64,000 nt of DNA, taken from contig JAZKAR010000015.1 in assembly GCA_040389065.1 (NCBI GenBank), positions 47,106-111,105 of the forward strand, given 5' to 3'. Position numbers and translations under genes: made by a program. The first letter of the stretch is position 1. Each line of letters starts with the position of its first letter. Positions 24,276 through 34,000 of the stretch are shown here, piece by piece. The stretch comes from JAZKAR01 sp040389065 (GTDB lineage: Bacteria; Pseudomonadota; Gammaproteobacteria; Burkholderiales; Casimicrobiaceae). Below the pieces are notes generated by a model that saw nothing but the letters and a program-made list of their open reading frames with translations, was not told the DNA's origin and ran no database searches.

Positions 24276-24380
24276 TTAGAAGTTACGCAGTTGGCTCTCT
24301 CGGCGTTATGTCAACTTGCCGTACTACGTGTACTGTCTGCGTTGCCATGTCTTGATATAGCTCAATTGCGTAACTTCTAA
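24276..24380 (+). mobile_element. Palindromic MITE-like element, copy 6
   Basis: 105 bases, TTAGAAGTTACGCAGTTGGC to GCTCAATTGCGTAACTTCTAA. The core is CAACTTGCCGTACTACGTGT then CTGTCTGCGTTGCCATG. It lies 98 bases after copy 5 in the same orientation, upstream of the dUTPase-like gene. Confidence 0.9.
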
Positions 24381-24475
24381 GATGTAAAACAATTTTAATA
24401 ACATCATCTAATTTTGTATTTTGCAATAAGCCCGAGTTAGGGATAAGTAACAAGCGTGTTAGGGACTTAATTATT

Positions 24476-24928
24476 ATGCTGGAAATTAAAGTAAAGCGCC
24501 TGCATGCAGATGCTATTTTGACAAAAAATCGTTCACAGGGCATCGGCATTATTGAATTATGCGCCATTACAAACGGGCGGATTGATCCTCCAGGGCTAGT
24601 GGAAGTTTCTACCGGGCTTGCATTAGAGTTGCCTGAAGGCTACACAATGTTTATTGTCGCAAATAGTAAAAATGGCCCCAAGTATGGAGTCGGTATCGCC
24701 AATGGTTTTAATATTATTACGAGCGATTACCATGATGAAATAAAAGTAGTGCTAAATTCGAGTTACCCATTTAAATTCTTCAAGGGCGATAAGTTAGCGC
24801 ACGGCATTGTGCTACCGACAGCGATGATGACATTTGTTGAAATGGATACACCTTCTTTTCCTGAGTTATTTCCTCATCAGCCATTTCCATTAGTGGAAAT
24901 AACGACAAGGAAGGGTTTCAATATGTGA
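24476..24928 (+). CDS. dUTPase-fold protein lacking catalytic residues
   Basis: 150 residues that align along most of a trimeric dUTPase: VSTGLALELPEGYTMFIVAN, KYGVGIANGFNIITSDYHDE and FFKGDKLAHGIVLP correspond to the core strands and motifs 2-4. The active-site positions are changed. The motif 3 aspartate of I-D-S-D-Y is threonine (ITSDY), the motif 2 RSG is NSKNG, the motif 1 aspartate region reads GIGIIEL, and the glycine-rich motif 5 tail is missing (ends RKGFNM). It is therefore unlikely to hydrolyse dUTP. A structural or regulatory role, or loss of function in progress, are the options. It converges on ppc with a 12-base gap. Confidence 0.78.
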   Translation: MLEIKVKRLHADAILTKNRSQGIGIIELCAITNGRIDPPGLVEVSTGLALELPEGYTMFIVANSKNGPKYGVGIANGFNIITSDYHDEIKVVLNSSYPFKFFKGDKLAHGIVLPTAMMTFVEMDTPSFPELFPHQPFPLVEITTRKGFNM

Positions 24929-24940
24929 GTTTTTTTCGAC

Positions 24941-27900
24941 TCATCCGCTTGTACCTAACCCCATCGCGATGCCTTCAATGCTTGATACGATAACGCGGTG
25001 GTAAGCTTCGAGCATGGGGCTATCTTTCTCTTCAATCACCAAGCGCCGGTACTTGGCTAGTAATTGCACCTGAATATAGTTAAGCGGATCAAGGTAGGGT
25101 TCTTTTAACTCAATCGAATGTTTTAGGGTTTGCTCTTCTGGGTCGCTCAATGGTGATTTACCGGTAACTTCGTGAAGCATTTGCAGCGTAAGTTCGTACT
25201 CGGCGGCGATATCTTGATAAATAATATTCGAGCGTTCAGGGTGTGGCGATAGCGTACAGTAACACCGGGCAATTCCCATATCAGTTTGTCGAAGAATAAT
25301 TTCACTATTTTCTAACAAACTTTCCATGAAGGGCCATTCTTTATAGAGTGTCTTCAACTGCGCAATACGCTCTGCGCGACCACCGCTGTTGATAAATTGC
25401 TCTAAGGCAGTGCCAAGCCCGTACCAGCCAGGAATAATTTGGCGAGATTGAAACCAGCGGAAAACCCAGGGAATAGCGCGAAGATCGCTAACAGTTTGCA
25501 CGGCGCGACGATGACTAGGCCGAGAGCCGATTTTTACCAGCTCAACTTCTTTTGGCGTAACCTGCTCAAAATACTCAATGAAATCGGGGTTCTCATGCAC
25601 TAGCCGCCTGTATTTGGCAAGCGATGCGCGCGATAGGGTGTCGGCGATTTTTTCCCATTCGACCATTTTATCTGGATCATGTTGGCTGGTTTGCGTGTTT
25701 TGAGTAGTAGGTGATAATGGAGCCAGGTTTTTGAGAATCATGGCACTCAAAAGGCTTTCGCAGCGAGATTGCCCGGTTTCAGGTACGTTATAGTAACGCG
25801 ACAATACTTCACCTTGCTCGGTTAAATCTTGCCCATACTTAACTGTGCCTTCTGGCAAACCGCGAATGGCGCGTTGCGCAGGGCCGCCGCCTCTCCCTAG
25901 ATTTCCTCCTCGGCCGTGGAAAAATCGCAATTCTACCCCAGCTTCTTGGGCAACTTTCCATAACTCTTGTTGTGCTTTATAAATATTCCAATTGCTGGTG
26001 AAATAGCCGCCATCTTTATTGCTATCAGAATAACCGACCATCACCATCTGTCGGTTGCCTCGGCATTTCAACTGTGTTTTGTAGGCTGGGTTGGCAAAAA
26101 CAATTTGCATCACCTGTGCAGCATTCATCAAATCAGGAATCGTTTCAAATAGCGGCACAATATCTATATTGCTTTGGTATTGCAAAGATTGATCAGCTAT
26201 GTTGATGCTAGTTGCTGGATAAAACAGACCTTGGGTTTTTAACAAGAGAAGGGCAGATAGCAAGTCTTCGGGAGAAGATGTCATAGTGAGTATAAGATTG
26301 CGGCAGGCTTCTTTTCCAATCATGCGATGCGCACGGCGTGCAACGGTTAACATGCTTAATATACGATTAACACCGGTTAACTTAGCATTAAATTGATGCG
26401 ATTCGCCACTTGCCTCTTTTTGCTTTTCGGCAACATAAAACATTTCTTCCCAATGCCGAGTATCGACAGTATGGGGGGATAAAATTTCTTCCGACAGCAT
26501 GTTCATGATTGCTGTTTGCTGAGCTGAACCTAAGGCTGATTTGAGGTTGTCAGGGCTATCTAACCCCGCTGAACGTAAAACAAGATTCGCTGCTTCATTA
26601 ATGGTGGCGGTATCTTCACGTAAATCAATGGAAGCGAAATGAAAACCAAAGGTCAGAATCGTTTGTCTTAGCGGGTCTAAATGCGTGGCTACCGAACGCT
26701 GCTGCCCGTGCAATAAAAGACTATTACGCACGTCATCAAGGTCATTAAGCAACGCGGCTGGCCCAGCATAGCTAAACAGCGGAGTCTGGCATGACTCAAC
26801 AGACTGCAATGGTAAAAAGGGTTTTTGGTTACGGGTTCTGCGAAGCCGCAATGCCATTAAGGTTAGTTTAAGGCGATAAGGTTCGCGTTCTAGAAGATCA
26901 ATGTAGTGATGAATATCTTCATGAGCCTGGCGCATTTCATTTAAATCATTTTCGATAGAAACGCGTAGTGCATCGGTTAAACTTACCCGGTGGGCTGCAT
27001 GGCTGAATTTAGTTTGAATTTTCAGCAAGTCATCTGCATACAAATCTAAGATAGTTTGATGATGCCTGATCAAAGCATCAGAAAAAACATCGGGCGTGAC
27101 AGTTGGGTTTCCATCCATGTCTCCACCTACCCAACTACCCATCGTTATTAAGGGGTGATCAGGCAATTGTGCATCATTACCATAATAATAATGTAAAGCT
27201 TGTGATAGCTTATGGTGTACTCGCGGAATAGTAGGGTAGAGGGTACGGCTCAAATAACTTAATACGCGGCGTACTTCGTCTTGCGGTTCTGGTTTTGTCC
27301 ACCGGCTAAATTGAGTGCTCCAAAGCACTTCTACTTTCTCTGCTAATTGATCTAATAATTCACGTTGGCGCAGAGGCGTTAAATAGGGCTCGTGCATGCC
27401 TTGCAACAGATAAAAAATATCTTTCTGGTGATGCAGAATGGTTTGGCGCAAAATCTTGGTTGGGTGCGCGGTAATCACTAAACGGTTATTTAAATTGTTC
27501 AGTAATTTTTCTAGATTGTCTGCCGTTACCTGCTGTTCATGCGCTACGGCGATTGCATCGGCTACACCCTGCCCAAGCTCGCCCATGGGAGCAACGTTGT
27601 ATTTAATACTTTGATGGTATTCTTCGGCAATCGCTGCCAGCAGTAAAAACAGTCGGAACGCTGCTACAGCTTTATGCAGTAACCCGCGCTGTGAGCCATC
27701 ATCCAAATCTTTCAATGCGGTTTGGAGCACGCGCTGGATATTTTCGAGGCCGATTTCTCCTGATTGCTGGCGTGCTTCTTTAGCAGCTTGTCGCAACGCT
27801 TCAATAAAGCGATAAAAATCGGCACCTTCTTGCTCGTTAATAATCAACCCAAGCAAGGCTCCCATTAGTCGAATATCGTCCTTTAGCGCATTGCCAGGGC

Positions 27901-28171
27901 GGTGAGTAATCGTAATCGTATCAGCCGCACAGCTTGTGCCGCCATCAGAAGGTAAAATACTTTGCACACTGGCAGGGAGTAAACTCTGGTAGGGCGCTTT
28001 ACTGAGGAGATTAATGTTATCGAACGCTGAATCCCAATCTCGAGAAGGGCTAGGTGATTGCTCTGCCGATTGGTTTAGGTCGGGTAAGTGATGCCGAACC
28101 GCTTTGTATAAATCGCGTTGCGATAATACACAGTTCATTGTTGTATCTGGCGTATGGGAATTGGTTGTCAT
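24941..28171 (-). CDS. ppc: Phosphoenolpyruvate carboxylase
   Basis: 1076 residues, about 100 longer at the N-terminus than the E. coli enzyme. VITAHPTK near residue 235 has the catalytic histidine, GGDMDGNPTV follows, and VGYSDSNKDGG and FFHGRGGNLGRGGGP are the bicarbonate/PEP-binding loops. The C-terminus SIEGIAMGLGTSG is close to the usual glycine-ended tail that forms part of the active/allosteric site. The enzyme fixes bicarbonate onto PEP to give oxaloacetate, an anaplerotic step in the cytosol. It is probably transcribed alone. Confidence 0.97.
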   Translation of the reverse strand: MTTNSHTPDTTMNCVLSQRDLYKAVRHHLPDLNQSAEQSPSPSRDWDSAFDNINLLSKAPYQSLLPASVQSILPSDGGTSCAADTITITHRPGNALKDDIRLMGALLGLIINEQEGADFYRFIEALRQAAKEARQQSGEIGLENIQRVLQTALKDLDDGSQRGLLHKAVAAFRLFLLLAAIAEEYHQSIKYNVAPMGELGQGVADAIAVAHEQQVTADNLEKLLNNLNNRLVITAHPTKILRQTILHHQKDIFYLLQGMHEPYLTPLRQRELLDQLAEKVEVLWSTQFSRWTKPEPQDEVRRVLSYLSRTLYPTIPRVHHKLSQALHYYYGNDAQLPDHPLITMGSWVGGDMDGNPTVTPDVFSDALIRHHQTILDLYADDLLKIQTKFSHAAHRVSLTDALRVSIENDLNEMRQAHEDIHHYIDLLEREPYRLKLTLMALRLRRTRNQKPFLPLQSVESCQTPLFSYAGPAALLNDLDDVRNSLLLHGQQRSVATHLDPLRQTILTFGFHFASIDLREDTATINEAANLVLRSAGLDSPDNLKSALGSAQQTAIMNMLSEEILSPHTVDTRHWEEMFYVAEKQKEASGESHQFNAKLTGVNRILSMLTVARRAHRMIGKEACRNLILTMTSSPEDLLSALLLLKTQGLFYPATSINIADQSLQYQSNIDIVPLFETIPDLMNAAQVMQIVFANPAYKTQLKCRGNRQMVMVGYSDSNKDGGYFTSNWNIYKAQQELWKVAQEAGVELRFFHGRGGNLGRGGGPAQRAIRGLPEGTVKYGQDLTEQGEVLSRYYNVPETGQSRCESLLSAMILKNLAPLSPTTQNTQTSQHDPDKMVEWEKIADTLSRASLAKYRRLVHENPDFIEYFEQVTPKEVELVKIGSRPSHRRAVQTVSDLRAIPWVFRWFQSRQIIPGWYGLGTALEQFINSGGRAERIAQLKTLYKEWPFMESLLENSEIILRQTDMGIARCYCTLSPHPERSNIIYQDIAAEYELTLQMLHEVTGKSPLSDPEEQTLKHSIELKEPYLDPLNYIQVQLLAKYRRLVIEEKDSPMLEAYHRVIVSSIEGIAMGLGTSG

Positions 28172-28219
28172 CTTCTGCCTTTTTGTAGTTATATAGGATC
28201 AGAATACTTACTCACCTCA

Positions 28220-29173
28220 TCATACCTCAGTTTTCAACAAGGTTGGCGAATGGAGTGGTGGGTTGTCTGCCGCGCTGTGGGATATCTGCCTTTTTTGGCA
28301 TATAGCTGCCATTTCATTAAACGCTAAGGCGATCAATACTAATGTACCCCCTATTATAGTTTTTGTTGATGGGGTTTCACCTGAACCTAACCATCCCCAT
28401 AAAAAACCAAGCACTATCTCAATTAAACTCCACAGTGATATTTCTGGTGCAGATAATTTTCTGGCGGCTATTACGGTCATTACGGCAGGGAGGCCTAGTT
28501 GAAACATCCCTAGGCTACCTGCGATCAAAAGATCATGAGTATTAATATGAATGGGCCATACGAGCGGCAACATGGCTATTGAGGAAAATATACATCCCAG
28601 CATAACTGAGGGTATTAAATCAACCTGGCTATCTGATTTTTGAAGTGCAATATAATTGATAGACATCGCTAAAGGAATGATCAGAGCAATTATTACGCCG
28701 ATAAATTGTTTGGAGTTACTAATAAGTGATAGATCAGAAAAGAACATGGCTATTATGCCAATACTCGCTACAACAATAGCAATCCAGGTACTTAATTTAA
28801 TCGATTGTTTCAAAAATAACCATGCAAATAATCCTGTAAATAACGAGGATAAGCCGCATATAATTAATACATTAGCAATGGTTGTCATACTTAAGGCAAT
28901 TGTAAAACAACTAAAATTGGTACCCCACATGACTGCTGAGATCATGCCAGTTTTTCCGGCTTTATGTATGGTTTTAAACGTTGTTTTTAAAGGTTGTCTT
29001 AACAGTAGTATTGCTACAAAAAGTGCTGAAAACATAGAGCGCCAGAAAGTAATTTCGTAGCCATTTTTTATCGTAAGCTGACGAACAGAAAATCCTGTCG
29101 AACTCCATAATACTGTTGCTGCAATAATTAATAAAATAGCATTGCGATGAGAAGGAATGGTATTTCGTCGCAT
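28220..29173 (-). CDS. EamA/DMT-family membrane transporter
   Basis: 317 residues from the ATG at 29173 (MRRNTIPSHRN); the longer frame to 29272 adds a non-hydrophobic leader. About ten hydrophobic helices form two repeated five-helix EamA units: ILLIIAATVLWSSTGFSVRQ begins the first and FIGVIIALIIPLAMSINYIA the second, with PEISLWSLIEIVLGFLWGWL near the C-terminal end. DMT permeases export or import amino acids, nucleotides or drugs across the inner membrane. The substrate is unknown. It lies 48 bases after ppc in transcription terms reversed (upstream of ppc on the same strand is this gene's opposite end), with no clear functional link. Confidence 0.88.
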   Translation of the reverse strand: MRRNTIPSHRNAILLIIAATVLWSSTGFSVRQLTIKNGYEITFWRSMFSALFVAILLLRQPLKTTFKTIHKAGKTGMISAVMWGTNFSCFTIALSMTTIANVLIICGLSSLFTGLFAWLFLKQSIKLSTWIAIVVASIGIIAMFFSDLSLISNSKQFIGVIIALIIPLAMSINYIALQKSDSQVDLIPSVMLGCIFSSIAMLPLVWPIHINTHDLLIAGSLGMFQLGLPAVMTVIAARKLSAPEISLWSLIEIVLGFLWGWLGSGETPSTKTIIGGTLVLIALAFNEMAAICQKRQISHSAADNPPLHSPTLLKTEV

Positions 29174-29338
29174 AAGGAAAGCCTGGTGATATGAATACCG
29201 TATTTTATAATAAAGCTCATTTTTTTGGCTCGGAAAAGCCGTTTCCCTGCCTATATACACTGCATTGCTCAACGTTACATCGTAATATTCAGCGCTCGCA
29301 AACTTGAATTGTGTCGTACTACCAGTTTCGCTCTGCTA

Positions 29339-29357
29339 TTGCCAACATTGTTGGCAA
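29339..29357. promoter_or_regulatory. Short perfect inverted repeat upstream of exported-protein gene
   Basis: TTGCCAACATTGTTGGCAA is a perfect palindrome with an ATT centre. It lies between the divergent DMT transporter and the gene at 29490. It could be an operator or a small hairpin; no matching site was seen elsewhere. Confidence 0.35.
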
Positions 29358-29489
29358 GAAAGAAGTTGCCAAGTAGAGTCGCATTTTTAAAGTTGAATTT
29401 TTTGCAAAAAATTCCTATATTTTACAAGAGCATCGCGAGAAAAGTGCGCTATTAAGAGTGAATGAACATCAGCCAATAAAGGTGAAATA

Positions 29490-30539
29490 ATGAATGCTAA
29501 AAAAATAAGTTTATATTGCTTGGCGTTTATTATGCCGCAGATGGTAACCAATACTAATGCAGCAACCTATTCTTCTTCTCCTATTCATTTTTATAGAGCG
29601 ATATATGCGATGCAGGTAGATCAACACATGGAGACTACTGCAAGGCAGGAAATGAGTATTGAAAAGCGAAGCGAAGCACAATTAACGCGAAACGTATTTA
29701 TATTTGGCAGTAAAGGTATTCGCGATAGTTCTCTTCCTTCTATTTCAGATGCTCTTAAATCGGGCAAAGCAACATTATTTGGTGTGGCGCGCGGTGCCTA
29801 TTTTATCGGTGAAAACGAAAAGCCATTACCATCAAGTGCTACTGCTTATTATTTGTTAGGCCATTGGGAGCCGTGTTTGGCGCGGTCAGTGAGTCAAATT
29901 AGCGTATCGTCGATGACGAACAATAAAAATGATAAGCCTACCGAACAAGTGAGTGCTCTTTGGGTTAAGGGGTGTGCTACGCATCCCTCTAACTATTCAT
30001 CCATGATATTAGTAGGTACGGGCATTCAAGAAGTGCTATCGATTCAAAAAGCGCCGCCTGATGAATCTAACCGACCTTTTGAGCCTATGCAGGTTGCACC
30101 TGGAAGCCCTCCTACCTTAGTGAATATGGTTCGTAAAATGAATGAAGAGTTAGCAAGGCAAGACAAAGCACGACGAGAAAAAGCTGAATCAGCGCCAAAG
30201 GTTAAACCTACGCCTCCTCCTATTGATGCTGATAATTATATGATGAAAGAAATTCACCAAACCAATGAAACTTTGCGCCAATCAGGTAAGCCAATTCAAC
30301 CTGTTCAACCGCTGCATAGCAGGATATACAGTAATGATTCTAGAGTGCAGCCTTTTGTAAATGCAGCTGCTGCTGATTCAGGTTTTAAAGGGTTTGAACC
30401 TACGTATTTTGTGTCGGTTGGGCATCAGCAATTTGTTTTATTTACTCCTTCTTCCTCAACAGCGAATCGTGGTGTAACTAAATTAACTCAGATGAGTAAT
30501 GGGCGTTTGCATATTATTGAAGAGGGTTCATTAGAGTAG
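29490..30539 (+). CDS. Hypothetical exported protein
   Basis: 349 residues beginning with a probable Sec signal peptide (KKISLYCLAFIMPQMV, cleavage near TNAATYSS). A middle part has FIFGSKGIRDSSLPSISDAL and GHWEPCLARSVSQI. A low-complexity, charged and proline-rich linker follows (about 220-290: KVKPTPPPIDADNY, GKPIQPVQPLH), then a C-terminal domain with PTYFVSVGHQQFVLFTP. The two cysteines flanking the central domain could pair in the periplasm. No family recognised. The layout of two small domains and a Pro-rich linker suggests an envelope or secretion-associated protein. Confidence 0.6.
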   Translation: MNAKKISLYCLAFIMPQMVTNTNAATYSSSPIHFYRAIYAMQVDQHMETTARQEMSIEKRSEAQLTRNVFIFGSKGIRDSSLPSISDALKSGKATLFGVARGAYFIGENEKPLPSSATAYYLLGHWEPCLARSVSQISVSSMTNNKNDKPTEQVSALWVKGCATHPSNYSSMILVGTGIQEVLSIQKAPPDESNRPFEPMQVAPGSPPTLVNMVRKMNEELARQDKARREKAESAPKVKPTPPPIDADNYMMKEIHQTNETLRQSGKPIQPVQPLHSRIYSNDSRVQPFVNAAAADSGFKGFEPTYFVSVGHQQFVLFTPSSSTANRGVTKLTQMSNGRLHIIEEGSLE

Positions 30540-30581
30540 TTAATTAAAGTAGTTAAATTAGGTGGTTATATACAATAGGTC

Positions 30582-30629
30582 AAGTGAGAACAGAGCGAGA
30601 CAATGGGCTTGTTCTGTTCTCACTTTTTT
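30582..30629. terminator. Terminator between convergent genes
   Basis: AAGTGAGAACAGA (30582-30594) pairs perfectly with TCTGTTCTCACTT (30613-30625), followed by more T to 30629. It serves the plus-strand gene ending at 30539 and may also serve the minus-strand operon ending at 30642. Confidence 0.85.
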
Positions 30630-30641
30630 CAAGAAGAGTAA

Positions 30642-31013
30642 TTATTTCAATGAAAAACGCACATTCACATCTTTGCCATCTGCTAAGGTTACATGTGCAA
30701 TGATTTTTGCACCTTTTTTTAGCTGAGGAACGTTTTTAACTTCCAAGGTATTGGCGCCTGCATGTTGCAAAGCCACTTCTGTTTTTTCAGTACCATTCAA
30801 AATACTTAGCTTTCCCTTCGCACCTGCTGTAGCAACAGGTGCGCCATGATCTTCTATATAAAGCGTGGCACTTTGTGTTTCAACAACCAGCTCAAACTGT
30901 AAATCATTCGCTGTTTTTGCAATTCCGCCATGTTTAGGTTCTGCGCCATGTGCAAAAACTTGGCCTGTTATAGTCGCGGCGGCCAACATTGCAGCAATCA
31001 TTAATTTCTTCAT
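30642..31013 (-). CDS. Small periplasmic protein of the metal-efflux operon
   Basis: 123 residues. MKKLMIAAMLAAATITGQVF is a signal peptide ending at AHG. The mature protein is a short beta-rich domain with histidines near the N-terminus (HGAEPKHGG) and an acidic centre (LYIEDHGAPVAT), consistent with a periplasmic metal- or membrane-facing accessory. It lies 70 bases downstream of the RND pump gene on the same strand. Co-transcription and a role as metal chaperone or sensor are inferred from position and histidine content. It is not recognisable as CusF. Confidence 0.7.
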   Translation of the reverse strand: MKKLMIAAMLAAATITGQVFAHGAEPKHGGIAKTANDLQFELVVETQSATLYIEDHGAPVATAGAKGKLSILNGTEKTEVALQHAGANTLEVKNVPQLKKGAKIIAHVTLADGKDVNVRFSLK

Positions 31014-31083
31014 TCTTCTACTCCCATTGTTACGGCGTACTTCTTGAAAAGGGCAACGTCGCTAAACCCCCGTTAACTTCTAA

Positions 31084-34000
31084 CTATGATGAATAGACTT
31101 TTTCTGAAGCGTTATTCACTAACTGCTCAAGGGCTGATTTTCCAAACATGCCAAATATCAACGGGGTTAGCCACGTATCCAGAAGGGTTGAGCTAATCAA
31201 TCCGCCAAATATGACGACTGCTACAGGATGCAAAATTTCTTTTCCAGGGGCTTCAGGAGAAAGCAATAAAGGTATGAGCGCAAAAGCAGCAACCAGGGCG
31301 GTCATTAATACAGGCGTTAACCGTTCTAGTGAGCCGCGCACAATCATAGGGGTGCCAAAGCGTTCGCCTTCAAACTGACATAGATGAACATAATGGCTGA
31401 TCTTTAAAATGCCATTGCGTGTTGCAATACCAGCCAAGGTAATAAACCCTACCATTGAGGCGACCGATAGCGTTATTCCGGCTAGCCACATAGCAATAAT
31501 GCTACCGATTAGAGCAAAGGGAATATTAGCCATAATGGTAAGCGCCAGTACAGTAGACTCATAGCGCGAATACAGCACGAGAAAGATTAATGCTAACGAG
31601 ACCAGCGATAAGCCAGTAATTAAGCGTGTTGCTTGCTCCTGTGCTTGAAACTGGCCTTCCAGACTGATGAAATAGCCTGCTGGTAAAACAGTGCTTTGAA
31701 TGACATTGCGAATATCTTTTGTAATCGTTGTCATATTGCTGCCATCTGTATTGGCATAGACCACAATACGCCGCCGCCCATTTTCTCGCCCTACCTGGTT
31801 GGGGCCATCGCTTTCTTCTACTGTGGCGATAGAAGATAAAGGGAGCCGCCCAGCAGGTGTATCTAACATCACGCGTGCTAAATCATGGGGGGAGCGCTTT
31901 TCATCAGGCAGGCGAACAACAACATTGTAGCGGCGGTTTCCTTCAATGATCTGCGCCATGCGCTCACCATTTGATAAGGTATCTAATGCTTGTAGCGCTT
32001 CGCCTGGGTTCAGCCCAACTTGAGCTGCCTTACGATAATCGAGCCGCACTTTAATTTGTGGAATCAGTACCTGCTTTTCAATAGAGAGATCCACAAGCCC
32101 AGGTATGCCCGATAATTGCTGGCGCAATTGTTCAGAAAGCCCACGTAATGCGTCTAGATCATCGCCATAAATTTTGAGCGCAATCTGGGCGCGTACCCCT
32201 GAAAGCAAATGATCTAAACGGTGCGAAATAGGCTGCCCTGCCGCAATAGCCGCCGGAAGAACTGAAAGACGTGAGCGAATATCTGCCGTGATGGTTTCAC
32301 GTGGGCGTGCTGAAGGCTTTAAATCGACATCAATTTCTGATGAGTGAACGCCTTCAGCATGTTCATCTAACTCTGCTCGCCCGGTACGGCGCCCAACCTT
32401 GATGACTTCTGGCACTTGCTGAATTAGGCTTTCTGCTAACGTTCCCATACGATTCGCCTCCGCCAGTGATGTTCCGGGGTTAAACATTACAGATAACACC
32501 AGTGATCCTTCATTAAAGGCTGGCAGAAACGCTCTGGGGAAAAAAGGAACAGAGGCTGCCGCCAATAGAACAGCCAAACTTGCCCCCATTAAAATGCCTC
32601 GTGCATGGGGAAATGACCAATTCAGCAGATATTGATCCCAACGTTTGAGCCATGCTACGAGTGCACTATCACCAGTTTCTATTTGCTTCATATGTGGAAG
32701 TAGAAAATAGGAAAGAACAGGAGTTACTGTCATCGATACCAGCATCGATGACAGTATCGAAACAATATAGGCCATGCCTAATGGGGTAAACAGCCGCCCT
32801 TCAATTCCTGGCAATGCAAATAATGGAACAAAGACCAGAACGACAATGATGGTGGCATAAACAATGCCTGTACGTACTTCTACCGAAGCATGCCAAATGA
32901 CCTCTAGGGCAGATGAGGCATTTTGCTTATTTTCTTTGTTTTGTTTCAAGCGCCGCAGAATATTTTCAACATCCACAACCGCATCATCTACTAGCTCACC
33001 AATCGCAATAGCTAACCCTCCTAAGGTCATCACATTAATAGATTGGCCTAAGAGGTGAAAGACCACTGCTGAAAGTGCCAGAGAAAGAGGAATGGCAATC
33101 AATGAAATCAGCGTAGTACGCCCATTCATCAAAAACAGAAACAATACAACAGCAACCAAAATGGCTCCATCACGCAAAGCTTCTGTAACATTCTTAATAG
33201 AAAATTCGATAAAGTTGGCCTGCCTGAATAAGATCTGTGGTGCTGCCAACCCTTTGGGTAGCCCTTGCTTTAGTTCGAGCAATGCATTTTCTAAGGCACG
33301 GGTAAGCGCTACCGTATCGGCAGAAGGTTGTTTTTGTACGCTAATAATGACGGCTGGCTGAGTATTGAAACCGGCATCGCCACGCTTCAACGCAGATGCA
33401 TAACGCACATGAGCCACCTGATTCAGCAAAATAGGGCGGCCTTCTCGAAAAGCGACCGCTAGCCCTTGTAAATCTTCCATCCGATTCGTGCGTCCTACAT
33501 TACGAATTAGGTATTCACGGCTATTTAAATCAATGAAGCCGCCGCTGGTATTGCTTGCGAAACCTTTTAAGGCTTTTTCTATCTGGCTTAATGAAATATC
33601 AAACTGAGCCATTCGCGCAGTATCAGGCTCAATACGCAACTCACGAACATCACCACCAATAGGAATCACCTGTGAAACCCCAGGAATAGACAGTAGACGA
33701 GGTCGGAGTATGAAATCAGCATATTCTCGGGCTTGCATTGCACTGGTTATAGTTTGAGTTGCTCCTGATTGAGTATCTTGAATAGTTTGAGTAGTCTGAA
33801 TCGGTAGGGCAATCAGCATAATCTCCCCCATAATGGAAGACACAGGCCCCATGATTGGCGTGATGCCGTTAGGCAATTGTTCCTTCACTAAAGCAAGACG
33901 TTCAGCAACGAGCTGCCGATTACGGTAGATATCTGTTCCCCACTCAAACTCTGCATAGACGATAGACAAGCCAATGCCTGAGGTAGAGCGCACGCGAGTA

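Noticed and set aside
29225..29455. 76-codon plus-strand frame between the DMT transporter and the exported protein
   Set aside because: No ribosome-binding site or family pattern; it overlaps the transporter leader and the divergent promoter region.
31014..31083. GTTAACTTCTAA near the CzcA stop as another element end
   Set aside because: Only about ten bases match and no partner end or core is present.
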